Origin: Aquanectria penicillioides
Taxonomy: Eukaryota; Ascomycota; Sordariomycetes; Hypocreales; Nectriaceae
Length of the DNA stretch: 64,000 nucleotides
Direction: 5' to 3'
Assembly: GCA_003415625.1 (NCBI GenBank)
Contig: PYIU01000002.1
Coordinates: forward strand, 3,410,001-3,474,000
Shown here: one piece after another, positions 13,208-24,636 of the stretch
How the letters are laid out: the number at the start of each line of letters is the position of its first letter
How positions within the stretch are numbered: the stretch's first letter is position 1
Notes under the pieces: generated by a model
The model's database searches: none
What the model was told of the DNA's origin: nothing
What the model saw: only the letters and a program-made list of their open reading frames with translations
Program-made: the position numbers and the translations under genes

Positions 13208-13235
13208 GAAAAAAAAAAAAAAAAAAAAAAAAAAA
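13208..13235. repeat. A28 tract
   Basis: 28 consecutive A residues in intergenic DNA, with a shorter A10 tract about 40 bp upstream. It could be the tail of an old retroposed sequence or a simple homopolymer. I saw no clear target-site duplication. Confidence 0.9.
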
Positions 13236-14827
13236 GCCCGCTCATGTATCCATGCAAAACGAAACGCCTGAGATGGGGGAGGCTGGGCGGGGGACCGGAA
13301 GGGCGAGGAGGGGAAGTTGACTGTTAGCTGCACTTAGGCTGTGAGCAAGTTCAACGGGGTCTCACTACTCCGTACAACCCGCAAATCTCCACTAATGCGC
13401 AGCCATCTACTGTATTTTGCTAGGCTTATCTGAATACCCTTGGCAATCGGAAGGCCGTTGCATCCTCTCTTTTTTCTCTCTCTCGCTGTAACGACGGGAG
13501 CTAGCAGGGCCCCTGGTCTTCCATTGCCTCAATATTCTTCAGCTCACATCATTCATAGACAATCAGGCGATTCGGGATCCCGCATGGCCAGAGCTTCTTT
13601 GTACCAGCCAACTCCCGTCATTGTCCAGCCGTATATTCGTCATCACGGGTTCACTTCCCGAACTTGTATCTGGAGGAGGGTGGGGGATGGTTCTGGGGAC
13701 CCTTGGATGGCTTCAGCGCCACGAAGCGATGATGTTCACAGTATGAGGCTAATTCGCAACAGAGGAGGGGGGTGTCGATGGAGAGAAAGGCTCCATGCTT
13801 GGTCCCTTCATCATGACAGTGTAAAAGCCAAACTAGGATTGAGCTTGGGTTGAGAGCTCGAAGCCGGGCCGACTTGTGGCACGAGGCGAAATCATGGCCT
13901 TTGATCGCACAGTCCCGAAATGAATGGCTTGGATATCACACTCCAAAGCCCCAGGACCACCAAGGGCTTGGTCTTCGGACGGCAAGATGGTGGGCAGCAT
14001 GATTCATCATCCACCACATAATCCGAGACCCTAGTTCACGGAGACGAGTCGTGGTGGTGGAATGGAGGGTAACCTTGGAGTCTTGAGAATGGTCAAAACT
14101 CGATGATACCCAGGGCTGGGATATCGGAGATGTGAGAAGTGGGTGGTAACCGTAGAAAGCTCGGACAGAGACATTTGCGGCACGAGTCGAGTAGCTAGAG
14201 GATTGAGATGGCGTCAAGGCCGGAGACAGACCCTTCTTATTTTGCTGTAACACTGGGCTGAGACGACCATGTGGGCATTCGATATCATAGCACAGATGGG
14301 ATCCTTCGAAAACGAGTTGATGGAATGGGGTGTTGATTCCGCTTGAAGCATCCGCCAAAGCCAAAAGGATGCCAGTGCGGGCTTGACAGCGTGGCTGCAG
14401 CTCGAGCTCCGTCGCCGCTGTTCGCAGATCGCTGCACGAGATGCAGAGTCGGCATGTTGGTGTGTATTGGAGGGGAGCGGAAGGCTCGGCGGACGGAACG
14501 TGAGCATGTCGAGGATCAGCCGGGGGGAGATTAGGGCATGGTCCAGGGAAGCGAAGCAGAATCGTAATGGGGGGAGCACGGAGCATTCGCAAGCTTCGCA
14601 AGCTTTGAGGGTTGCACAGGGACGCGACGGCACGGCGCACGGCTGAGGAAAACGGAACCATGAAGGTGATGGGTGGATCTGTGAGCGGGTGAGATGACAG
14701 GGGTATCGGAGCACTCAAAGATGGCGAGCGACGCTAGCCTGGCGCGGCACGGCAAATGGAGGCTCGAGGTGTGCTGAGAGGTGAGAGAGTGTGTGTGGGT
14801 GGGTGGATGAGAACCGATCTTCCATAA

Positions 14828-15162
14828 TTAGCCCAGAAGGACGGCATTTAGGCCGCATTGTAAAAGATTGAGACAATTTGACCAAATTAGGTCAAATATT
14901 GATTTTTCAGAATCTGGGATAAAATAAAAATAGATGCCGGTGGTGGTGGTGGTTGCGATGTGACGGGACTTGTTAGCGCCCGAGTGGTGGTGTTATGCAT
15001 ATTCCGCCAAACATGCCTAAGCGCCGAGGGATCTCACTGAGCGTAATGGAGGGGGAAGGATGGAAATATTGAACAATTTAGCCCAGAATAGATGCCAAAA
15101 GGAGACTAATTGTTCAGCAAACGTGGTCGGGGGAGGGGCTAAATGGCACCATGTTGGGCTAA
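14828..15162. promoter_or_regulatory. Cluster of four TTAGCCC/GGGCTAA motifs
   Basis: TTAGCCC occurs at 14828-14834 and 15078-15084, and its complement GGGCTAA at 15136-15142 and 15156-15162. The first two copies extend to a shared TTAGCCCAGAA. Four copies of one 7-mer in 335 bp of gene-free DNA suggests a binding-site cluster or diverged repeat. It is 3.7-4 kb upstream of the regulator's start codon. The function is unknown. Confidence 0.4.
14877..14896. promoter_or_regulatory. Inverted repeat with 7-bp arms
   Basis: TTTGACC at 14877-14883 and GGTCAAA at 14890-14896 form a perfect inverted repeat with a 6-bp AT spacer in an AT-rich patch. The symmetry suits a dimeric DNA-binding protein. 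No regulator can be named from the sequence. Confidence 0.35.
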
Positions 15163-18100
15163 AGCTCGGCCGGGAGGGGAAACCTTGGAGGTGGTGGACT
15201 ACCAGGTTCGGCAACAAGGGTGCAAGGGCGAGCGAGCGAGCGAACCCTCCTTCTCTGTTCCTTCCCTCCCCTCTCCTCCAGCCGGCATTCCTCTGGGCGG
15301 GGCCAATGACTCGCATTGGTTGCGGGAGCCTTGGGCAGCGTGAGCTAGGCCGGACTTGGGACCTGGGACGTTGAATGGCACAGAAAGATTGAGCTGTCGA
15401 TGGATGAACCCTGATTCGGGGCTAGCCGGACACAGAAGGGCTACCACATTGCCAGGATGCCGCCGTGAGAGTGCTGCTTCTTGTCCATGGGGTTCGGGGA
15501 TGAGATGACAAGTGACAGTGACAGGTGCAGGGCATCAGGGGGATTGCGAGCCCTGAAGATGGATGGATGGGTGGGTAGGTGCACGATGGTTGTTTCGATA
15601 GTCTACTGGCTTTGTATCGCGAGTGCTATATTCGTACCAGGAGATACCTGGTGTGCCAAGTAAGTTCTCGCATGCTTTGGTCCGGTTGGCTCTGGAGTTT
15701 GCACTCAATCTGAACTTGCGCTAGTTAGGTAGGTATCTCTGTCCATGCTAGATAGGCCCGAGGAGGAGAAGAGGAGAAGAGCCTTTGGGGGAGGGTGTGA
15801 CGACGGGCGATGAGAGGATCATTCTCATGATCCACCTCCATGACTTGGACAGAGCCCAATCCTACGCAGCATGACGGCTTCTGCAATAACCTATCTATCT
15901 CTGCAGGGCTCCATCTGGACCCTCAGCCGAGGGTGCCGCCTCAATAGCGATCATCTCCCTCATCTGGCAGGCTGCAGACGATAGCCAACAAACATCGAAA
16001 ACGAAGCATCGGGTCCAGAGTCGTTTTCAATGATTGATCAAAAAGCCATTGACCTCCCCGTCGACGCCAAGCTGCTAGTCTGTAGCCCTTCTCCTCTCGC
16101 CTCGGCCGCCTCCCCCCAGCAATCCACCGACTTATCGCATGCTCTCTCTTGCTGTCATTGCAGCGCAGTGCGGCCACTGCAACTCAAGCCTGAAGAGGGA
16201 CTGACTCTTCAGGGACCAGCCCCGTTTTGGACTAGCCTCCTTGCGGGGCCCTGCTCGCAGCTGGCAGCCAGACGCCGTGACGACCGTCATACGGCCCGTG
16301 ATTGGATGTCCGGCCCCAGCTTCCCTGTCAGTACCCCTGCAGCTCAACATGCAGCAACGGGCCAATCTTGATCCCCCGCCGGGATGGCAATCAAAAAGAC
16401 CATCCCTGCTGGCGGCAGGCGCTACAATCGGTTGGTCCCGCGGCCCCTACCGCTTCTGCACGAGCCAACGTTTCGTCACACGTCGTCGGCCGAATCACAG
16501 CCTAGAAACGCTTTTTTCTCAACGACACTACAGTTCCTGGCTGTCCACCCGACCGATTCTCGCGTCCACAACCCTACCGCCACGCTCAGCGATCGCTGCT
16601 CACTGAGAAAGGGCCCTTCCCGCCCGCACGTCCACCACGGCCCTTTGAGATACTTGCTCGCCCTAGCGGCGTACTGCAGAATGTCGTGTACCAACGCCCA
16701 ACTTGAAAGTCGTTGTTGCTGTCGCGGCCGCAACCCCCCGGCCCTCTACTATCCAAGGATCCTTGGTCTCTCACTCGCTGCTGACCCAGCTCGACTCTTG
16801 TCCCGCGCCCGCTACCTGCACCTCCAATCCAAGGGCTTGCCTAATCCTCGTGACCTTGACGGAGCCGTCTCTCCAATCCCCCGACCGCCCTGCGGCAGAC
16901 GTCACTTGTCTATGCTTTCCTCCCCCCCGCAGCCATCGGCCCATTGCGCCTTCACTCCATGGAGACTTTATTATTGATGGAGACTGGATTCGCAACCCTG
17001 GAGGCTCGAGACTCGGCGGGCAGCAGCTACTTGCGGCATGGTCTGTTCAGCCACGAGGCCGTCCCGCCGGCCAATCTGCTGCCTGACCGCCTCTCATGGA
17101 CACTCTATTCGCCCGCTCAACAATGGGCCTCGATGCCTCGGATGATTACTATTTGGCTGTCGAGTCCTAGAGCGCCCGAACCGCACTTCCCCAAGCAGGT
17201 TCTAGTCGATTTTCCAAGCTCCGTCGTGTGTTCCAGGAACTGAACCGTGAACCGTGAATCGTGAATCTCAACGACTCATGACCACACTAAGACCTGTGTC
17301 TTTGATGAGGCATTTGCCACTACTATCGAATCGCCTTTCCAGGTCGACACAGTATGCTATGGCATGGGAGACCTTGCGAGAGTGCACGAGATAGTGGATA
17401 GAGCTAGTGACATGATCCTCAGCAACCCCCCTGGGTGAGGTTGGCCTTTGTCCTTTCCCCCTCCTCCCCGATGGACCTCCGCTCCTGCAGGTGCTGTAGC
17501 CTGGTGAGCTCTGTTCGGACAGCGTGGAGATCCTATGGTACTGCTGATGCATGATCCAACGACGTAGGTACCAAGTACGGACAGAGTATACGCTCCAACC
17601 ACACACATTTGCACTCACACGCACTCGCACACAATAGGACGTAGAGGTACAGATCAGTTGCAGCTGCCCTGGACCGCACCTAGGATCTGCTTACATGCGA
17701 ATATCAGTCCAGACAATCTTGCTGTCTTGTCGTCAACGAGCCATTGCAGCCCGGAAAGGGTGCTGGCAGAACTAAACGACACGTTAGACTATTGTCCAGG
17801 CTCGGTTGATAGGGCGGATGGCCTCGTTGCCCGATCATGACTTCACGTAACCCCCGTTCAAGAGCTAGATCCGAAAGGATCCAGCCCCCTCCCGTCGACG
17901 AGCCGGCAAGCTTTCTCCCCCTCCACGGCGTGCAGCGTGGCTGCTTTTGGTATCCCCACGGGCAGATGGGCACACCATGCGCGACTTTCCTCTTTGGACA
18001 GGACACCCCGGTCCATACCCTCCATTTTCCTTCCGCACATCTATTCCTAGAGTGGAGATCCAACACACCTCTCCTCACAGAGTGACCGTCTTTGGCCGTC

Positions 18101-18896
18101 CATCTCATTGGTCTGTCTAAGCGCAGTTGTTGTCTCTGGTGCCATGGTCTCGAGGTCGTGCATGAAGCAAAAATAGCAACACGGCTTGGGAAACCATCAT
18201 CGAATCGATCCAAAGATGGCCGCCAGAAGAGAGGCCACAATATAAGAATTTGCCCATCCGCAACCGCCCTTGAATTTTGCCCTCTTTTCTTCATTGTGTA
18301 CAAGGCGAGAAGTTTCCAAGTGTCGCCCAAAGGCTATCACCCTTCTCTTTAATCCCCTTTCCTCTACCCGCCCGCCTCTAGCCCTTCCCCCTTACCGACT
18401 CTTATCCCCCCCAAAAAATCACTTCAGTGAAAGGCAAGCCGGACTTGCTTGGATCCAGTCATTCATTCCGCAATTTCAGACGGACGAACCGAACCGACGA
18501 AAGAACGAACAGAACAGAACAACACAGCGCAGCTCAGCGACGTAGTTTGATACTACCCATTAGCTGCCACTTACACACTTGATTTTGTCGACTCGGAGAT
18601 CTTATCGATCCTGATCAACAAAACAACACTAATTTAATCAACCTGGGATCGGGAGTTTCAATCAATCCTTACTCTTCAGCCCAGTCTTCATTGCCCAACC
18701 TCTTTGGCTGTGCGCTCGGCTCAAGACCTTGACCCCCCAGCCCAGCAAGACATTCTCCATCCCGCCTTTGATCGGCCCCACTCCACAGTGTCGCCTTGAT
18801 TCGGCTCACACAGTGACACGCCCCCCTAGCCTTGACCTCACCCCCTCCTGGTCCCCAGCACCTCGATACCCTCCGGACCAGCATCGCAGCCTACAA

Positions 18897-21076
18897 ATGT
18901 CTACGCTGCCCCCCGACCATCGCAACTGCATGATGCTATCAAGCGACAATTCAGTCAACATGGCTGCTCCCAAACCTTCCAAGGCCAATGCGCCTTCCAA
19001 GACAAAGAATGGAAAGCCCAGGACCAAGACTCAGATGCACCGCCGCTCCAGAACAGGTTCGTCGCCCTCCAGCTCCATGGTGCTTACACGGGAAGCGAGC
19101 TGCCTTGCCACAGCTTGCTCTCTCGGCTTGGGCCGCCCACATGCAAAATTGAAATGGACTGTTTTTCGCTAACGCATAGCAGGCTGCTACATCTGCCGAC
19201 TAAGGCGCAAGAAGTGCGATGAGGGCTCGCCTTCCTGCACCGCATGCAAACATCTCGGTCTGCAGTGCGAGTATAAGCGACCCATGTGGTGGAGCAATGC
19301 TGAGGCCCGCCGACAGCACAAGGAGGACATCAAGATGATCATCAAGCGCAAGAAGCTTTCCGAGAAGTCTGCGCACACCATCAAGACCTCCGTCACAAGC
19401 TCCCCTCCCGGTCTCACCCACTCCCTGCCCACTTCCGCTACCTTCACAGACCCTCTTGATCGCACCAGATCCGCCTCCATCGACTCTCACTTCTCCGCCG
19501 CATTCAACTTCAACAGCCCCCCCAGCGGTGCCGAGTACGGCGCCTTTGGTGCCCCCATTCACCCGGAGATGATGTTTGGCAGCTACTCGCCCTACGAGAT
19601 CGATGTCAAGACTGAGCGACAGATGTTTGTCAACGATGTGCCGACCCTCCGCGAGTCGCACATTTCCACATTCAGCACCTACCAGCCTCCTCCTCCTGCC
19701 GGCACCATCCTGTCGGCGCCATTCGACGGCGAGTGGACAGAGCATGTTGTGCAGGAGCGCAAGGAGTCCCTTTCGGAGGAGACTCTCAATGTCAACTTCT
19801 TCGACTTTTCGCACGGTCCCTCCACGGACTCGCGACAAATCCAGATCGAGCTGGAGGAGAACGACCAGCGCCTGCTGGAGCACTTCATTCGATTCGTTCT
19901 CCCAACCATTTTCCCCATCCTCGAATCTAACCAGCACGGTTCCGTCAGCTCTGATCTGATCCTCCCCGCCTTGCAATCCAACAGCGCTTACCTGCACTGC
20001 TGCCTTAGCATCGCGGCCCAGCACCTGAAGTCGCACGCCAATGTCTCTGGCGAGGAGATCGACCAGGATATCATGCGCCACCGCTACGCTACAATCTGGG
20101 CCCTCTGTGAGGCGCTCAAGAAGGACGAGAACCACCAACAGATCCTTGAGGCCACCCTCGGCCTCATCTTCTTCCAGTGCGTCGTCGGCCGCTTCGACGA
20201 TGGCCTGCTGGACATTCCTTGGCATCAGCACTTTCAAGCCGCCATCAGCCTGGTGCAGAAGCTTGACCTCCCCCGGATTGTCTCGGAGCCAACCGAGCTC
20301 CCCACCCAGACTCCCTTCAACATGACCTTGACTTCGTGGATTGACATCCTCGGTGCCACGATGAAGGGTCGATCTCCCACCTTTGCCCACACCTACAGGG
20401 AGAAGCACTTGTCCCAGGTGAACCCCCACCTTGGCCTCCGGGAGCTCATGGGATGCGAGGATCGCGTCATGTACCTCATCTCCGAGATTGCCTGCCTCGA
20501 GTCTCTCAAGCGAGACGGCATGGACGACTTCACTCTCTGCCAGCACGTGTCGGCTCTCGGCGAGCAAATTAGCCTGACCGAGATGAGCGAGACCGGCCCC
20601 AAGATGCCCTTCAATGCCAATGGCAGCCTTTCCCCCAAGCAGCTCTCCCGCAACATGACCTCGGCTTTCCGCATCGCTGCCCGCATCTACCTTTGCAGCC
20701 TTGTCCCCGGCTTCACTCCCACTCAGCCCTCTCCATTGGGCTTGATTGAGAAGCTTACCCATGTGCTCCAGCACATCCCCTCGGGCCCCAATGGGTTCGA
20801 TCGCAACCTGGTCTGGGTCTACCTCATCGGTGGATCCATCAGCCTGCCCGGAAGCAACTTCCGAGCTTTCTTTGAGGACCGCCTTGCTCAGCTCGGCGAC
20901 CTCGCCAACTACGGCTCCATCAGCCGCGTGGCCACTCTCCTGCGGGAGCTTTGGCTGCAGAATGACAGCATGTCGGGTGCCAGCACCCCCGGTCTACGGT
21001 GTCGGAGACGGCCCAGCCGCACATCCACTGGCGGGATGTGATGCAGATGAAGGGATGGGACTTTTTGCTGATTTAG
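18897..21076 (+). CDS. Zn2Cys6 transcription factor, fungal-specific activator type, with a frame break near the C-terminus
   Basis: Exons are 18897..19056 and 19183..21076. The 126-bp intron (donor GTTCGT, acceptor AGCAG) splits the Gly codon just before the zinc cluster. The cluster is C-x2-C-x6-C-x6-C-x2-C-x6-C at residues 55-82, preceded by a Lys/Arg-rich segment and followed by a basic linker (KRPMWWSNAEARRQ, then a KRKK patch). A Ser/Pro-rich stretch leads into a long helical region from about residue 250 that resembles the Fungal_trans_2 domain of acr-2/Moc3-like regulators. It should act in the nucleus; its targets are unknown. As given, the frame ends at 21041 in an Arg/Ser-rich tail. 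One more C in the C5 run at 20986-20990 gives a tail with HIHWRDVMQMKGWDFLLI that stops at 21074-21076 (about 684 residues). ATG 18897 is the first ATG in frame; a second lies at 18960. The large frame on the opposite strand is a shadow. Confidence 0.85.
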
Positions 21077-22495
21077 GGGCCCGTGGAGCCATCCAAACAC
21101 CGCTTCCAATCTACCTTCAACAGCTGGTCTTTGAAGGGAAGCGTGGGTGTTTTGGGTAGGGCCAATAGGACCTCTCAGCAACTACACCCCCTCTTCCTTT
21201 CTTCCTGCATTCTCGAGGCGAAGCAGGCATTTGCCAGCCGCCGTAGACCGGCAGAAAAAATCTCTGCGAGTTTTCTTTACTTTTCTCAATACCTCTTTGA
21301 CTAAGACGGTCTCTATTATTACATCCTTTTTTTTCTTCTTTTTTTTTTTCTTACAGCATTTCAATTCACTTACAATGATACCTACTGGGATGGGACTTTT
21401 ACACTAGAGGAAGCCGCAAGGCGCACAGCAAGGAAACGGATTTACAGAGAAGCGACACTTGGAACACTAAACTTCTCGGCACTTTGGAAATACAAACTGG
21501 AGCGGAGGGGACGACGCGGTGGTGTTGAGGGAAGATGCATGAGGAGGAAGCATGAGTGGGGTGGACACGAGGGACCTCTGGCGAGTCCTGGGTCTCGGTC
21601 ATATGCAGGAACAATGGGGCGACGAATGATGTTTTTCCTTTTAGCTTGGATTACCTTTTTTTGTCTTGTTGAGTTGTCCCAAGACTCGGAAATCGCTCGC
21701 TTTCGTTTTTTATACCAGGCGGGCAATGGTATGGGTTTTGGACGGGAACAGGGGCACACATTGGCGCAGGGCAGGTTTCTCGCATGGGCGGCGTGTGTGG
21801 ACATAGGATAGCATTCAATTGAACTCGATGTGGCATCGAGCAAGAATGATCTTTTTTTTCTTTTTCAAAACAACTTCCGATCGGCTCTAATGATTCCTAA
21901 GTGATAGAATGAAAAGCAAAAAAGAAGAAGAAAAAAAGAGACATCTAAGAGCTGCAAATGGGCGATCCCCCAGATCTCCAGGAGGATGGTGGGGATGCTC
22001 TTACAGCTCAAGCTGTGGTGGCTTGAGCACATACAAAGGCATACCAATGCATAGCTTTGCTTGATAGCCAATCATTACAGACATACATTCAAGCACATTT
22101 TGCATTCTCGCAGCCGGTGAAAGAACGCAGAGACAAAGGACCAACTTTGGCAGGCTATTAGGCACACTCTCACGTAGACGCATTCACTCGCTTCTGGTGG
22201 AAGGGACGCCCACACCCACGCACGCACTCGTGAACGAGCTGCAATACAATGGGGGAATGCCGATGGTTCCAGTAGAGTTCTCTCTCTCTCTCTCTCTCGT
22301 AAAACTCGTGTGACAGCGACCGGCGATTGCCAGCGTCGGCCCCGATTGGAAGAAGGGCAAGGACGGCAGCGGGCGGTGGGTTGCAGCATATATTTTTTTT
22401 TCCTTTTTCCTTCTTGCGCCTCTTTTCTTCCCGCGATTGTCCATCCAGTACCTCGGGCCATGGGTCTCGAAGCGGAGACTGCGGCCGAGAGATTT

Positions 22496-22509
22496 GGGGG
22501 GGGGGGGGG
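22496..22509. repeat. G14 homopolymer
   Basis: 14 consecutive G residues in gene-free DNA. Confidence 0.9.
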
Positions 22510-22800
22510 TCTTTGGAGAGGCTAGAAAGTGGTACTACACTACATTTACATTGCACTACATTACAGAGAGCATACACCGTACATAGTACCCTGGGTACCC
22601 AATGGACCCAAACATACCCAGTGCCCATCCACGCGGCGGCCGGGGTGGGCAGGGAGAGAAGGAGAGAAGAAGAAAGAGAGGGGCGGCGTGCATTGGAGGA
22701 AACATGGGAACGTTTGGTGACATGACATGGTATGGCATGGTATGGCATGGTATATGTTTATCCTACCCTAGCCTCGGTATGTACTATGTATGCGTGTATG

Positions 22801-22820
22801 TAGGTAGGTAGGTAGGTAGG
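22801..22820. repeat. (TAGG)5 microsatellite
   Basis: Five tandem TAGG units. Shorter TAGGTA or CCTAGGTA pieces recur across the window, for example near 15726, 24510, 38230 and 42145. Confidence 0.9.
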
Positions 22821-23865
22821 TACTGTGTTTTAGGGATAGGCGTGCGAAGTATTCGTACCGTACCAGCATAGTGTTCGAAAAGAGGTGTGTGAACGAGGGT
22901 GGTTTGAGTGTGAGAACCATGAACCCTGGACGACGCCGGCTCTCGTCTAGGACGAGGTGGTCAGCATCGCGCCACTTTGAGCGCAGCAGCAATGAGGAGT
23001 TGCGAACAGCATGTTCTCCACGCATCAAGCATCAGCAGCAAGGGACAAAAAGGAAGCACAGGTATTACAGACACGGGGGCACGAGCGCACAGGGACGACG
23101 CACAAGGTTCAAGGTCAAGGTGGTGGTGATGATGATGATGGATGGATGGATGGATAGGTGAAAGACGTGGAGGTGGTTTCTCTGGAGTGCGGTCTAGCCA
23201 GCGGCGGACGAATCGTCTGATGCATTGGGTTTTTTTTAGCATGTGCACATGCGTGGGGTGGATGCGTGAGTGAGTGAGTAAGTGTGCCGTGAATGCGCGA
23301 ATGCGTGTATATGTCGTGTGAGGTGTGAGTGGCAGTGGATGCAAATGCCTGAGCGTGTGCTTCTGGATCTTCTCATCTCTTTTCTCTCGCACTCGTTCTC
23401 GGCGGGGATGTGTCCCCCCCTGTGCTTTCTTGTTCTTGTCTTATTCTTCTGCCTCTTCTCGTCGTCGTTCTTCTGTTCTACATGTACCTCTCAGATTACG
23501 CCACTGTGCGTGTGGGTTGCGTTGCGGTGCAGAGCGAAATGGGCGCTCTGCACATGGTCTGCATGGGGCGTCGACCGGTGTGAAAACAAAGAGGATACAT
23601 TACATTGCCTTTGCCGGCGTAGGAAGCGAAAATGAAGAAGAGTAAAACGAAACCCACTTAAAGAGAGTGAGAGAGAGAGAGAGTGAGAGTGAGAGAAATA
23701 AAATATGGGGAGGTGTGACATTAGAGTACATGTAGTAAAGGAATGACACAGTTGGGTCGCCGTTGGTGGAAATGCAGATGGGAGGAGATGGCAGATGGCA
23801 GATGCAGATGGAGAAGAGGAGAGAAAAGAAAGATCCCTGGGGACGAACCTGGGCGTGTGAGTTGT

Positions 23866-23898
23866 CGTTGGCGTTGGCGTTGGCGTTGGCGTTGGCGT
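23866..23898. repeat. (CGTTGG)n hexamer repeat
   Basis: About five and a half tandem CGTTGG units. On the minus strand they would translate as an Asn-Ala repeat, but no gene context supports translation. Confidence 0.9.
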
Positions 23899-23985
23899 AG
23901 ACGTGGGTGAGGGCGTGGGCATGTTTGGCTGCCGTGGTAGAGCATGTGGGATGTGTGGTTGTGAGTGTGGATATGCGGATGTGTA

Positions 23986-24010
23986 TGCGGATGCGGATGC
24001 GGATGCGGAT
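23986..24010. repeat. (GCGGAT)n hexamer repeat
   Basis: Four tandem GCGGAT units, about 90 bp after a second hexamer array of different sequence. Confidence 0.9.
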
Positions 24011-24301
24011 GTGAATGTGGACTTGGGCTGGATGAGTAAAAGCGAAGCGAAGCGAGGCGAGAGGCGAGAGGACAAGGTGAGGCGAGGCGGGATAGACCAA
24101 GACAGACCAAGACAAACCAAGACAAACCCAGCCAGCGAGATAGGGCAAGGCTTGGGCAGATGCGTCGCTGCGAGTATGTGTTGTGCGAGTCGGATCCGAA
24201 GACCTCGCATCCCCGGCATGCGTCCGTCCCCCGTCCCACGTTTGCCCTAAAGGCCGGCCCTGTAGGCTCTGTAGGCCCTGTCCTTTGGGGGAGAAGGGGG
24301 C

Positions 24302-24315
24302 GGGGGGGGGGGGGG
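24302..24315. repeat. G14 homopolymer
   Basis: 14 consecutive G residues, preceded by a further G-rich stretch. Confidence 0.9.
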
Positions 24316-24616
24316 CACACTGGGCACTTGGGAAAAAAGACCCGGGGACAAGGACAGCGGAGAGCGTCGCAGCGCAGCAAACAGCACATAGCACAGCAGC
24401 AAACAGCGCAGCACCATGCCATGCGCTGCACCGCACAGACGGGAGATGGCTTCAACATGTCTCCATATGGACTACATGGTACATATATCCGTATCTGCAT
24501 ACCTACATAGGTAGGTACCTACGTACTGGAGGTATGTAATAGGTAGTACCTCTGCGGTCCAAGTAGAGAGAGAGAGAGAGAGAGAGAGGTGAGCTCCGCA
24601 GCCACAGCAGGTCAGC

Positions 24617-24636
24617 AATTAATTAATTAATTAATT
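24617..24636. repeat. (AATT)n tetranucleotide repeat
   Basis: Five tandem AATT units, self-complementary and able to form a hairpin. Confidence 0.9.

Larger units (their letters stand above)
6860..18896. other. About 12 kb intergenic region between the SAM-PH gene and a Zn2Cys6 regulator
   Basis: This is the divergent space between the SAM-PH gene (minus) and the transcription factor (plus). It holds many open frames of 60-260 codons on both strands. None shows a recognisable domain, a coherent exon chain or a likely start context, and many are dominated by low-complexity Ser/Leu or Arg/Pro translations of repeats. Visible elements are GA/GT and CA microsatellites at 8281-8337 and 8713-8741, a C13 run at 8933-8945, an A28 tract at 13208-13235, an inverted repeat at 14877-14896 and a cluster of TTAGCCC motifs at 14828-15162. 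The last 500 bp before the regulator is pyrimidine-rich, consistent with its promoter and leader. Non-coding RNAs cannot be excluded. Confidence 0.6.

Noticed and set aside
13168..13235. Retroposon with poly(A) tail
   Set aside because: There are A10 and A28 tracts, but no target-site duplication or recognisable body upstream, so I record only a homopolymer.
13936..14718. 260-codon minus-strand frame
   Set aside because: Its composition is Ser/Pro/Arg-rich and unstructured, another frame overlaps it on the same strand, and no motif is visible.
16384..16977. 197-codon plus-strand frame
   Set aside because: Arg/Pro/Cys-rich translation of GC-rich DNA with overlapping frames; no motif.
19200..20774. 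524-codon open frame on the minus strand
   Set aside because: It is antisense to the Zn2Cys6 factor exon, whose domain content and codon texture are clear on the plus strand.
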